A stretch of DNA of 20,083 bases from Candidatus Uhrbacteria bacterium (GCA_018664485.1 JABJOE010000008.1:1-20083); one strand, 5' to 3'; numbered from the stretch's first letter, positions 8,243 to 14,165 are shown. Notes: generated by a model from the letters alone, not told the origin. Program-made: numbers and translations.

Positions 8243-8740
8243 ATGAAAAAAGTGCTTTTGGGAGCTTTTGCTCTTGTACTCATGGGGGCAGGATGTAGTT
8301 TTGGAGGGGACGACTATTCGTTCGACGACTTCGACTACGATTACGACGATTACGAATACGGAGACTACACTATCCCAGAGGGATGGGACTCAGCCGTAGC
8401 TTACCCACTCGAGGCTTTGGAGGGTGATGAGATTACAATTGTTGCTACTGTTACAAACGATACCGGTGAGGATCAGGTTCTCCACAGTATCGACATTGGT
8501 GAGAGCTACCTCGATGGTATTGCGATCACTAGTACTGATCCTGAGTTCACTGACAGCTTCTTGCTAGATGACGGAACATACACACATTTCTTCGTTATCG
8601 ACGTGCCAGCTGGAGAGTCTACCGAGGTAACGTTCACAGGTCGAGCATTGACCGCCGGTGATTATCAAGGAGCATTTGATATCTGCATCGATGACGGACT
8701 TACATGTAACTTCTTACAGGTTCGAACTTTAGTGGAGTAG
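8243..8740 (+). CDS. Secreted lipoprotein with Asp/Tyr-rich linker (165 aa)
   Basis: Paralogue of the preceding lipoprotein. The signal peptide ends in LVLMGAGC, with the lipidated cysteine at residue 18. Next comes a low-complexity acidic/aromatic linker (about residues 21-43, repeated DDY/DYD units) that the first copy lacks. The beta-rich domain follows: VATVTNDTGEDQVLHSIDIG, later AGESTEVTFTGRAL and GDYQGAFDICIDDGLTCNF, ending VRTLVE. The C-terminal Cys pair is conserved. The linker may span cell-wall material or bind cations, but that is speculation. It has its own promoter and shares a bidirectional terminator with the convergent regulator gene. Confidence 0.85.
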   Translation: MKKVLLGAFALVLMGAGCSFGGDDYSFDDFDYDYDDYEYGDYTIPEGWDSAVAYPLEALEGDEITIVATVTNDTGEDQVLHSIDIGESYLDGIAITSTDPEFTDSFLLDDGTYTHFFVIDVPAGESTEVTFTGRALTAGDYQGAFDICIDDGLTCNFLQVRTLVE

Positions 8741-8771
8741 TGTCCAACTAGGATAAACTCTTCGCGAATAT

Positions 8772-8799
8772 AAAAGAACCCGCGCACGCGGGTTCTTTT
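8772..8799. terminator. Bidirectional terminator
   Basis: A perfect 13-bp inverted repeat, AAAAGAACCCGCG / CGCGGGTTCTTTT, with T runs on both strands, lies between the convergent lipoprotein and TrmB-type regulator genes. Confidence 0.92.
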
Positions 8800-8801
8800 G
8801 T

Positions 8802-9557
8802 TTACCGGTCTAATTTATTCCAGAGCTGGTCGAAGATCGTTCTGTGCAGGTCTGCTAATTCTTTTGACTCTATGATTAGGGCCATCTTTTCTTTCCATGA
8901 TGCGATTAGCACTTTGTCGTTGTAGATATTTACCTCTGGCGAGAACGTTTCACCCTCTGGCAGGAAGCGAGTGTCACGTAATTCTATTTGGTCATTTGTT
9001 GATCTTGCTATCGATGCTTTATTTTTTGGCAAAATAGCTTTGATGAAAACTTTTTCTTTAGATCGACGCTTGTAGTATGTTGGAAAAAAATTCGGCAGAC
9101 CTTCATGCATGGTCTCTACGTTTGCGTAGGCAACGATCCCACCTTTCGCCGTGAGTGTATCTTCGTATGCTTCGCGCATACCTGTTTTACCTTCGTAGAA
9201 TTGTACTTTCGGTTTAGCGCTTGCCTTGTTTTGAAGTGAGACAAGCTCCGGTAGTAGTTCCTTCACTTCCTGTTTCTGCTTTGTAAGTTTTACAGTATTC
9301 TGCTCAATCTCCCGATCGATATATGTTAGCAGACGATTAGGATCAAGAGCGCCGAAAAAAGTCTGAGAACCTTTTTTGTATTTGTTAACCAGTCCCTTTT
9401 TAAGAAGGGAAGTTAAAATATCATAAACAGTAGTTCGAGTTATGTCAGCCTTCTTTGATATATCCCCCGCTTTAGCGCTTCCAAGCTCAAGAAGCGTAAG
9501 GTAGACAGCCGTTTCTTTCTCACTGAAATTTAGGTCTTTGAGTATATTTTTGAGCAT
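8802..9557 (-). CDS. TrmB-family transcriptional regulator (251 aa)
   Basis: Winged-helix regulator of the TrmB family (name shared with, but unrelated to, the tRNA methyltransferase). Residues about 8-75 hold the DNA-binding domain: EKETAVYLTLLELGSAKAGD, then ISKKADITRTTVYDILTSLL as the recognition region. A charged helical linker follows (about 80-112, REIEQNTVKLTKQKQEVKEL), then a C-terminal domain (from about 117, KPKVQFYEGKTGMREAYEDT) that in this family can bind a small ligand. Archaeal relatives sense sugars, but the ligand here cannot be told. It stands alone and converges on the lipoproteins, and its target is not evident. I see no clear Shine-Dalgarno or strong promoter upstream. 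A second family member lies at 11915-12703. Confidence 0.88.
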   Translation of the reverse strand: MLKNILKDLNFSEKETAVYLTLLELGSAKAGDISKKADITRTTVYDILTSLLKKGLVNKYKKGSQTFFGALDPNRLLTYIDREIEQNTVKLTKQKQEVKELLPELVSLQNKASAKPKVQFYEGKTGMREAYEDTLTAKGGIVAYANVETMHEGLPNFFPTYYKRRSKEKVFIKAILPKNKASIARSTNDQIELRDTRFLPEGETFSPEVNIYNDKVLIASWKEKMALIIESKELADLHRTIFDQLWNKLDR

Positions 9558-9684
9558 ATGTTAAAGGCTTGGGTATTTGAATTCAGTTTCGGTGAATGGG
9601 TGGCAGGCAATGAGACGTGCTGACTGCACGTTGACGATGTCTGACGGGACCAATGAGCCTAAAATGGACCAAATACGTTTGCCT
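9558..9684. other. Intergenic stretch with no recognisable feature
   Basis: This segment between the TrmB-type regulator and the first duplicated leader shows no convincing gene. A TTG-initiated frame (9577-9786) crosses it but runs into the downstream promoter and has no ribosome binding site. Confidence 0.5.
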
Positions 9685-9685
9685 G

Positions 9686-9706
9686 TTGTCGAAATACTTA
9701 CGACAG
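9686..9706 (+). promoter_or_regulatory. Putative operator dyad, copy A
   Basis: TGTCG and CGACA half-sites flank a 9-bp centre about 70 bp upstream of the -35 box. 20 of 21 positions are identical in copy B. A half-site-like TTGTCAAGTATTT recurs exactly 45 bp downstream at 9731. Binding by a regulator is inference. Confidence 0.6.
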
Positions 9707-9765
9707 AAAGTGTAGCTAATAATAGCCAAGTTGTCAAGTATTTACTGATCGATGACGCCAGGGTA

Positions 9766-9794
9766 TCGACATGCTCGCATCTTTAGACTATTAT
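9766..9794 (+). promoter_or_regulatory. Promoter of alpha-CTD-like gene
   Basis: TCGACA (9766-9771), 17 bp, TATTAT (9789-9794). Both hexamers and the spacing are identical in the second copy while the spacer sequence differs, strong evidence of function. The predicted start is near 9801. Confidence 0.85.
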
Positions 9795-9833
9795 CCTTGG
9801 TCGCAATCAAGCGATAACTCTGTGGAGCAATAC

Positions 9834-10364
9834 ATGAAAGATGTAAGTGAATGGAATAAATATGTTCCATACTCGAAAAATTGGCAGCAGTTTCTGATGT
9901 GCCCTATCGACCAACTTGAGGTTTCAGCTCAGGTTCACAGAATCCTCAAGCAGTCTGGCTTGAGATATGTCTGGGAGCTGCTGGTGAAATCAAAGTCCGA
10001 GATGCTCAAGGTGTCTGGACGAAGTAAGTATGACAAGATAGGTCCCAGGCGTCTGGAGATGATCAACGTCGCAGTCAAGGAGGTGGGCAGCCGGCTTCGC
10101 TGCACACTGTATAGTGATGGTGGTTGGGTGCACTCGACGTTCTCGGATGACGTTTGGAGTACTATACGCAGTCTCACAACACTTGGGTGGAGCTACAACT
10201 TTTACCTAGCAGATCGGTGGACCTTAGAGGGGAGAGCATATGAGAGCCTGATGGTCTCATCCGTTTTGCCGGCGGCAGACAGCGAGGAGGCGAAAAAGCT
10301 AAAGGCTCGCCTTTGGCTGCTCCTCGCAAGGAGCTGGACAAACTTCCACTCACAGCCTCGTTGA
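9834..10364 (+). CDS. Stand-alone RNAP alpha-CTD-like protein (176 aa)
   Basis: The start at 9834 is chosen because GGAG (9824-9827) lies 6 nt upstream and the earlier in-frame ATG (9771) is inside the promoter. Residues about 22-92 resemble the C-terminal domain of RNA polymerase alpha: PIDQLEVSAQVHRILKQSGL aligns without gaps to the family's I(D/E)xLxLSVRSYNCLKRAGI, then WELLVKSKSEMLKV, a small insertion, and the helix-hairpin-helix glycine (KIG, G70). The DNA-contacting Arg and Asn of true alpha-CTD (R265, N268 in E. coli) are Gln and Arg here, while K271 is kept. The alpha N-terminal dimerisation domain is absent. The C-terminal half (93-176) is Trp-rich, ends in a helical segment and is unrecognised. 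A role as a DNA- or polymerase-binding regulator is inference. The gene has its own promoter and terminator. Confidence 0.75.
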   Translation: MKDVSEWNKYVPYSKNWQQFLMCPIDQLEVSAQVHRILKQSGLRYVWELLVKSKSEMLKVSGRSKYDKIGPRRLEMINVAVKEVGSRLRCTLYSDGGWVHSTFSDDVWSTIRSLTTLGWSYNFYLADRWTLEGRAYESLMVSSVLPAADSEEAKKLKARLWLLLARSWTNFHSQPR

Positions 10365-10370
10365 ACACTC

Positions 10371-10410
10371 ACTCCTCCGCGTCGCGATCGGCGTGGGGGA
10401 GTTCTGCTTT
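10371..10410 (+). terminator. Terminator of alpha-CTD-like gene
   Basis: An uninterrupted 14-bp stem (10371-10384 with 10389-10402, three G-U pairs) closes a CGAT loop, followed by TCTGCTTT. The T tract is weak. Confidence 0.7.
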
Positions 10411-10420
10411 ATCCAGTTTG

Positions 10421-10441
10421 TTGTCGAAGTACTTACGACAG
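10421..10441 (+). promoter_or_regulatory. Putative operator dyad, copy B
   Basis: TGTCG/CGACA dyad whose central AAGTACTT is itself self-complementary. The TTGTCTAGTATTT half-site follows exactly 45 bp downstream (10466), as in copy A. Confidence 0.6.
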
Positions 10442-10500
10442 TTATTCTAGCTAAGCTTAGCTAAATTGTCTAGTATTTCCGGCTTCCTGACGTTGGGGAA

Positions 10501-10529
10501 TCGACATAGATCCGTTTTTCAGCTATTAT
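10501..10529 (+). promoter_or_regulatory. Promoter of 254-aa gene
   Basis: TCGACA (10501-10506), 17 bp, TATTAT (10524-10529), matching copy A exactly in hexamers and spacing. Confidence 0.85.
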
Positions 10530-10566
10530 CTTCGGTCGCAATCAAGCGGCATGTTCTGGAGTTGTA

Positions 10567-11331
10567 ATGAACACTGAACTTGCGCAGAAATTCTGTGAAA
10601 AATATCCTCTCTACGATGGTACCGTCAGTGAGCTGAAGGAGGTTCTTGACGGCAACGAGACGATGGTCCAGTGGGTTAAGTATAACCTTATGAATGATGT
10701 TGAGCTCATCCACAGAGTTTACATCCCGACCAGCAGTATCCTCTGCAACTTCTATGTGCGTTGCGTTAAGAAGAGCATCAACTTCGACCGCTTTACGTGG
10801 GACGGATCAGAGAATCCGCCGGAATTCGACATGGATGATCCGGAAACGGTCGTCGTTCTCGAAGCCAGCCTCGGCAGTCTCCGAGAAACCCATGAGTTCG
10901 CTAGTGAGTGGGCTGGAGACGGTCAGGAGACATACCACCCTGATGAGGATATTATTACTGACCAAAGCGGTCTACGCTTGCTCAAGGGTAGCGAGGAGTT
11001 CCAGCCTTGGACTCTTCGTTGGCGTCGGATCAAGCTCGACGTGAACATCTACAAGGGTGTCGATGAAGTGCGTGACCCCAAGAGGTCACCAGGCATCGCA
11101 CTTATCTACGTTGCCGCCCAGCACCCGCAGCGGATGAAGGAGATCTTGACGCATTCTCGTATGGGTTGGAGTATTCCAGGACTCGAATACCGAACGCCAC
11201 ACGACACATGGCGACAAATACTCGTCGTTAATCTTTACAGCTTCGGTGGTAAGCAAGCTGAACTCCACCTGTACTTGTCCTATGACCTGATCAAATGTTA
11301 TCACACAACGATCCCAGTTTATCGGGAATAG
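10567..11331 (+). CDS. Protein of unknown function (254 aa)
   Basis: I do not recognise this family. The start ATG lies 5 nt after GGAG (10558-10561). The N-terminal part is helical and charged (ELAQKFCEKYPLYDGTVSEL). The middle is acidic (NPPEFDMDDPETVVVLEASL; HPDEDIITDQ). The C-terminal third looks like alternating strands (GIALIYVAAQHPQRM, QILVVNLYSF, AELHLYLSYDLIK). There is no signal peptide or membrane helix, so it is probably cytoplasmic. Glycine codons are mostly GGT/GGC and many codons end in C, unlike the GGA-rich rpoBC genes. It shares a duplicated promoter/leader with the upstream alpha-CTD-like gene, which suggests coordinated expression, although their protein sequences do not look alike to me. 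It has its own strong terminator. Confidence 0.75.
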   Translation: MNTELAQKFCEKYPLYDGTVSELKEVLDGNETMVQWVKYNLMNDVELIHRVYIPTSSILCNFYVRCVKKSINFDRFTWDGSENPPEFDMDDPETVVVLEASLGSLRETHEFASEWAGDGQETYHPDEDIITDQSGLRLLKGSEEFQPWTLRWRRIKLDVNIYKGVDEVRDPKRSPGIALIYVAAQHPQRMKEILTHSRMGWSIPGLEYRTPHDTWRQILVVNLYSFGGKQAELHLYLSYDLIKCYHTTIPVYRE

Positions 11332-11357
11332 TACAAGAGGCTTGAGCGTTAACCCAA

Positions 11358-11397
11358 CACCCCGCGGCCGTACTGGCTGCGGGGTGCGTTGAATTTT
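11358..11397 (+). terminator. Terminator of 254-aa gene
   Basis: A 12-bp GC-rich stem (11358-11369 with 11375-11386, one G-U pair) closes GTACT. AATTTT follows after a short gap. Confidence 0.75.
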
Positions 11398-11893
11398 AGA
11401 CTAGGCTTTGCGGATCTTTTCCAAATGCTTCGTGTCGTTCTTTTGTATATCCAAAAATCGTTTTTGTGAGTTGGGTTTGTAGTGCTCCGTAAAGCTTGGT
11501 CGCTGCATCCATGGAAGTAACTATAGGATAGCGCTTACCGTCACCCGTACAGAAGAAGATATTCTTTCTTGTGTTACTGGCAACCCCCTTCGGAGTGATT
11601 ACTTTCAATTCATAGATCCAAACGATTTTATCTGGATCGGTTTTCAGAAGTTTGATTACAGGGTTTGGTCGTATACCAACGTAGAGCATCATTCCACCTA
11701 CGAGAAGGAAGAGTGCACCGACAATACTTATAAAGATGTTTGTGCCGGCCCCTGCGGTGACGTCAGTACCTGTTACACCCATCCATATCATGAATAGACT
11801 GAATGCGCTGACTCCAATACCAATGAATAGAATAAGTAGAGTAGAGCGTTTGATCGCCTTTTGTATTATTGAAATGAGTTCTTGAGATATCAT
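11396..11893 (-). CDS. Two-helix membrane protein of unknown function (165 aa)
   Basis: Two predicted transmembrane segments (about residues 18-38, LLILFIGIGVSAFSLFMIW, and about 52-73, NIFISIVGALFLLVGGMMLY) form a hairpin. The C-terminal domain of about 90 residues (NPVIKLLKTDPDKIVWIYEL onwards) is probably cytoplasmic. It resembles small PH-like or sensor domains in layout, but I cannot assign a family. It starts 21 bp after the stop of the TrmB-type regulator gene on the same strand, with no promoter or Shine-Dalgarno between, so the two are almost certainly one operon and may be functionally linked. Confidence 0.78.
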   Translation of the reverse strand: MISQELISIIQKAIKRSTLLILFIGIGVSAFSLFMIWMGVTGTDVTAGAGTNIFISIVGALFLLVGGMMLYVGIRPNPVIKLLKTDPDKIVWIYELKVITPKGVASNTRKNIFFCTGDGKRYPIVTSMDAATKLYGALQTQLTKTIFGYTKERHEAFGKDPQSLV

Positions 11894-11914
11894 ATTTTTG
11901 TATTGAAGAGCGAG

Positions 11915-12703
11915 TTATTTTCGACTGTCTACGTCTTCTAAGATTCCACGGAACAATTCACGTTGATTTTGTGCAAAAACTTTGTCGTAGATCTCAACAA
12001 GGTATCGAGGTTTCGCGGAGATGACAAACATTACAACATAATCACCCATGACCCACGTGGTTGCGCTGAATTTTACGCTATCTTTCCAGAAAGTAATTTT
12101 TCTGTCAGGTGAAACACGCGAAGCTACATGTTGCTCGGCCGACGAATCATTACTAAGCAGATTAAACTTAATTCCTTTCGGATGACGTGTCCAATACCAC
12201 TTGATCCATTTTGAATATTGCTCTGCAAACGCTTGCTCTTGAAAGCCAAGATAGGTTCCGTCGGTTTCCATGATGCTCTTGTCCCATTCGGGGGTACGGC
12301 TGTAAAGAAAATCTTCGATCTTGTCTTCGGTGATGAACTGAATTTTTGGAATAGCGTATTGTGCGTCTTTGGAAATCTCTCCGATAGCACTCATCGCTTC
12401 GTTCACGATTTCTTTTTTTTCGTTTAAAACTTTTTGTTCTTTTCGTACTGCGATAGCGAGGCTGTCCGGCGGGGAGGCGATCAGATAGCGCTGCTTGCCG
12501 CCCAGGTCTTCTGCAATCACTCCTCGTTTTATAAGTTCTTTTACAGTTGAGTAGACTGTTGTGCGGTTTATACCCGTAAGCTGCGACAATTGGGCTGGAG
12601 TAATTTTCCCGTGTTTCTGAATACTTAAGTAGACATCGATTTCTTTACTACCGAAGCCCAGTCTTGTTAGTATATTCTCGATTTTTTTTATTTCTGTAGA
12701 CAT
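11915..12703 (-). CDS. TrmB-family transcriptional regulator (262 aa)
   Basis: Second TrmB-type regulator in the window. The winged helix is at residues about 8-75 (LTRLGFGSKEIDVYLSIQKH; LSQLTGINRTTVYSTVKELI), followed by a helical linker rich in Lys/Glu (RKEQKVLNEKKEIVNEAM) and a C-terminal effector domain (from about 118, IPKIQFITEDKIEDFLYSRT). It is similar in plan to the regulator at 8802-9557 but clearly diverged. It leads an operon with the membrane protein at 11396-11893. The promoter ends 7 bp before the ATG, so the mRNA is probably leaderless. Autoregulation or control of the divergent small-gene operon at 12911 is possible but not shown. Confidence 0.88.
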   Translation of the reverse strand: MSTEIKKIENILTRLGFGSKEIDVYLSIQKHGKITPAQLSQLTGINRTTVYSTVKELIKRGVIAEDLGGKQRYLIASPPDSLAIAVRKEQKVLNEKKEIVNEAMSAIGEISKDAQYAIPKIQFITEDKIEDFLYSRTPEWDKSIMETDGTYLGFQEQAFAEQYSKWIKWYWTRHPKGIKFNLLSNDSSAEQHVASRVSPDRKITFWKDSVKFSATTWVMGDYVVMFVISAKPRYLVEIYDKVFAQNQRELFRGILEDVDSRK

Positions 12704-12710
12704 TAGTTAT

Positions 12711-12739
12711 ATTCTAGCGTGTTGTTGAAGACTCGTCAA
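12711..12739 (-). promoter_or_regulatory. Leaderless promoter of TrmB-type regulator
   Basis: On the minus strand TTGACG (12734-12739), 17 bp, TAGAAT (12711-12716), followed by 7 nt and then the ATG. The predicted start is essentially the A of the start codon. Confidence 0.8.
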
Positions 12740-12790
12740 CACAATACGCAGAAAACGCTAATTTAAGCCAAGTATCCTGTCGCTGAATGA

Positions 12791-12819
12791 TTGACAGTTA
12801 GTGTATTTTGTTGTATTCT
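12791..12819 (+). promoter_or_regulatory. Strong promoter of small paralogue operon
   Basis: TTGACA (12791-12796), 17 bp, TATTCT (12814-12819). It is divergent from the TrmB-type regulator promoter about 50 bp away. The predicted start is near 12826. Confidence 0.82.
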
Positions 12820-12836
12820 ATGACGTAAACTTGATG

Positions 12837-12878
12837 GCTCCTGTGGTGGGTGTGATGCATAGCACCTGTCACTGGGGC
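12837..12878 (+). promoter_or_regulatory. Long 5' leader hairpin
   Basis: GCTCCTGTG (12837-12845) pairs with CACTGGGGC (12870-12878) except for one T-T mismatch. Three G-U pairs and GGTGT/GCACC (12849-12853 with 12862-12866) continue the stem to an 8-nt loop. It starts about 11 nt after the predicted transcript start and is followed by an A/C-rich unpaired linker and the Shine-Dalgarno. Confidence 0.6.
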
Positions 12879-12910
12879 GCAACAACAAACAAGTGTTCCG
12901 AGGAGAGAAG

Positions 12911-13213
12911 ATGAAATGTGTATTCGTACTCTACCTTGAAGAGGGTAATCCTACTGGCATTATCAGCAGCTGTGAAACAAAAGAAGAGTTCATTGAGACG
13001 TATCCGAATCAGGCAGAGATCATCATCTGGTTTGAGGTCCCGTCTAAGTGGAAAACTCTCGCTGTCTCCGGAACTGTAAACCGCGCGCTAGATGCGGTTT
13101 TAGCTCTGGACGCTATCACGGATCATTACGATGTCGCTAATTTGCTGATTACTATCTTTGACGCTGGCTATCAGCAAGCCCTTCGCGATGACTCTGACGA
13201 TGCTCAGGACTAA
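12911..13213 (+). CDS. Small paralogous protein 1, unknown function (100 aa)
   Basis: The start at 12911 is chosen because AGGAG (12901-12905) lies 5 nt upstream. An in-frame GTG at 12893 precedes that site and is rejected. The protein starts with a hydrophobic strand (MKCVFVLYLEEG), then EEFIETYPNQAEIIIWFEVP, then a C-terminal helical part with VNRALDAVLALDAITDHYDV and TIFDAGYQQALRDD. It shares a common core with the next gene: FIxxY, P-x-x-x-x-I-x-WFxVPxxW, VNxxLDAxLxLDA, TIFxAGYxQ. No family is recognised. It is soluble and acidic. It is the first gene of a two-gene operon with a strong promoter, structured leader and terminator, a design suited to high expression. Confidence 0.78.
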   Translation: MKCVFVLYLEEGNPTGIISSCETKEEFIETYPNQAEIIIWFEVPSKWKTLAVSGTVNRALDAVLALDAITDHYDVANLLITIFDAGYQQALRDDSDDAQD

Positions 13214-13252
13214 GTTAAATAGGTCAACTGAACAAATCACTGGAGAAAAGAT

Positions 13253-13618
13253 ATGAAACGCGCTTTCGTTTGGTTCATGGAAAATAAATACGTGTCTGAA
13301 TACGCCCGTATGCTCGTTGAGGGAGAACCCGCTGAGAGCAGAGAGGCGTTCATCAAGTTCTATTCAGAACTCGTTCCAACAGAAGTTGTTGTAATTAGCT
13401 GGTTTCAGGTTCCGGATCAGTGGGCGAATGTGGTTGGGGAAGGCGTCGTGAACGACACCTTGGATGCAATCCTTCCCTTGGATGCACTCGGCGACAACTC
13501 TGCGGTATCTGACCTGATCTGCACGATCTTTGCAGCTGGCTACGCGCAGCATGGGCGCGATGAGGGGGCTATGATGAAAGCCTTTGTTAGAGGAGCGGCG
13601 TCGACCGCGAAGAAATAG
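13253..13618 (+). CDS. Small paralogous protein 2, unknown function (121 aa)
   Basis: Tandem paralogue of the preceding gene, starting 39 bp after its stop behind its own Shine-Dalgarno (GGAG at 13242-13245, 7 nt before the ATG). Shared core: AFIKFYSELVPTEVVVISWF, VPDQW, VNDTLDAILPLDALGDNSAV, TIFAAGYAQHGRDE. It has an additional basic C-terminal tail (MMKAFVRGAASTAKK) that copy 1 lacks, which might contact nucleic acid or a membrane surface, though this is inference. The function is unknown. Conservation of the Trp/Pro and LDAxLxLDA segments between copies suggests they matter for fold or pairing, and the two could form a heterodimer. Confidence 0.78.
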   Translation: MKRAFVWFMENKYVSEYARMLVEGEPAESREAFIKFYSELVPTEVVVISWFQVPDQWANVVGEGVVNDTLDAILPLDALGDNSAVSDLICTIFAAGYAQHGRDEGAMMKAFVRGAASTAKK

Positions 13619-13625
13619 GAGTCTC

Positions 13626-13680
13626 ACCACCCACGAAACAGGACCCCCGTCGGTTCATTTCGGTGGGTGGTTCTTGTTTT
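13626..13680 (+). terminator. Terminator of small paralogue operon
   Basis: ACCACCCAC (13626-13634) pairs with GTGGGTGGT (13663-13671). The stem continues with GAAA/TTTC past one bulged G and is followed by TCTTGTTTTT. Confidence 0.82.
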
Positions 13681-13699
13681 TATAGGGGTGACACGTAAT

Positions 13700-13743
13700 C
13701 GTATTCGTAGAAGTGAGAGGGTGTTTTGAGTACGAGAAATACG
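13700..13743. repeat. Imperfect hairpin carrying GAAGTGAGAGGGT, copy 1
   Basis: CGTATT (13700-13705) pairs with AATACG (13738-13743), and an inner CGTA pairs with TACG. The loop holds GAAGTGAGAGGGT (13710-13722), which recurs at 14245-14257 in another inverted-repeat setting. It lies between two convergent terminators. Confidence 0.5.
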
Positions 13744-13746
13744 AAA

Positions 13747-13790
13747 CCGCCCACCACGTGAGACCGCAGGAGGCGGGATCGTGGGGACGG
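13747..13790 (-). terminator. Terminator of minus-strand small gene
   Basis: CCGCCCACCACG (13747-13758) pairs with CGTGGGGACGG (13780-13790) with one bulge. An inner CCGC/GCGG hairpin is present. On the minus strand it is followed by TTTCGTATTTC, a modest T tract. Confidence 0.65.
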
Positions 13791-13805
13791 TGAGGTTGCA
13801 GGGTT

Positions 13806-14108
13806 TCAGTTCTCGTAGATGGTACTGAGATCCGTTCCCAGCGTTACGGTTGGGAAGGCCTGACGAATCGCCTCTCTCGCTGCTAGATCGGCAGCGGGGC
13901 AGACGGACTCGCACAGGAATATTGTGTCAGGCAGCTGATTTCCCAAATCGAATGCGGTGCTCAACAGCTCCACACAGGTATCCGCAAAGTCAGTAGGGTG
14001 TCGCGTGTCGACGTTGATTGTCACGACACTGTCCCCATTGGGGCGGCCGTCATCATTCACGAACGACATTCCCTGGCAGCCTTCAATACTCACGTAGATG
14101 CTTTGCAT
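13806..14108 (-). CDS. Small protein of unknown function (100 aa)
   Basis: The start at 14108 is chosen because AGGAG lies 5 nt upstream on the minus strand. A GTG 21 codons earlier would lie upstream of the promoter's -10 box. The protein begins with a hydrophobic strand (MQSIYVSIEGCQGMSFV), contains SVVTINVDTRHPTDFADTCV and ends in AAREAIRQAFPTVTLGTDLS. Four cysteines are present, and the layout is beta-beta-alpha, similar in size and general plan to the 12911/13253 proteins but without convincing sequence similarity. No family is recognised. It has its own consensus promoter and terminator, like the other small genes of this stretch. Confidence 0.75.
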   Translation of the reverse strand: MQSIYVSIEGCQGMSFVNDDGRPNGDSVVTINVDTRHPTDFADTCVELLSTAFDLGNQLPDTIFLCESVCPAADLAAREAIRQAFPTVTLGTDLSTIYEN

Positions 14109-14136
14109 GGGCACTCCTGGTTCGACGTGGTTAATG

Positions 14137-14165
14137 ATAATAGTAAAAAAGTGGACTTTTGTCAA
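14137..14165 (-). promoter_or_regulatory. Consensus promoter of minus-strand small gene
   Basis: On the minus strand TTGACA (14160-14165), 17 bp, TATTAT (14137-14142). The predicted start is near 14130, giving a leader of about 22 nt that carries the Shine-Dalgarno. Confidence 0.85.

Larger units (their letters stand above)
9685..9827 (+). repeat. Duplicated regulatory leader, copy A
   Basis: This region aligns without gaps (offset 735 bp) to 10420-10561. By hand count over 128 positions about 74% are identical, with differences concentrated in spacers. Conserved blocks, in order: TTGTCG-n9-CGACAG dyad (9686-9706), TAGCTAA (9713-9719), TTGTCnAGTATTT (9731-9743), the promoter hexamers TCGACA and TATTAT, GGTCGCAATCAAGCG at the transcript start (9799-9813), and the Shine-Dalgarno GGAG. 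Confidence 0.9.
10420..10561 (+). repeat. Duplicated regulatory leader, copy B
   Basis: Second copy of the leader at 9685-9827, aligned without gaps up to the Shine-Dalgarno (shifted by one base there). It drives the 254-aa gene. See copy A for the conserved blocks. Confidence 0.9.

Noticed and set aside
9577..9786. Possible 69-aa gene starting with TTG
   Set aside because: It has no ribosome binding site and runs through the conserved operator blocks and -35 box of the duplicated leader. The second leader copy shows this DNA is regulatory.
9771..9833. Earlier ATG start for the alpha-CTD-like gene
   Set aside because: It lies inside the promoter spacer, upstream of the predicted transcript start. 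The ATG at 9834 has a Shine-Dalgarno also found in the second copy.
11352..11395. Integron attC site around the hairpin after the 254-aa gene
   Set aside because: ACCCAAC and GTTGAAT fit the loose R-site patterns but are not complementary over the variable part. The span is too short for attC, the neighbouring gene's hairpin lacks the same arrangement, and no integrase is seen.
13806..13808. UGA read as glycine, as in some CPR phyla
   Set aside because: TGA ends the 100-aa minus-strand gene just before its terminator, glycine is encoded by ordinary GGN codons, and no in-frame TGA interrupts conserved genes.
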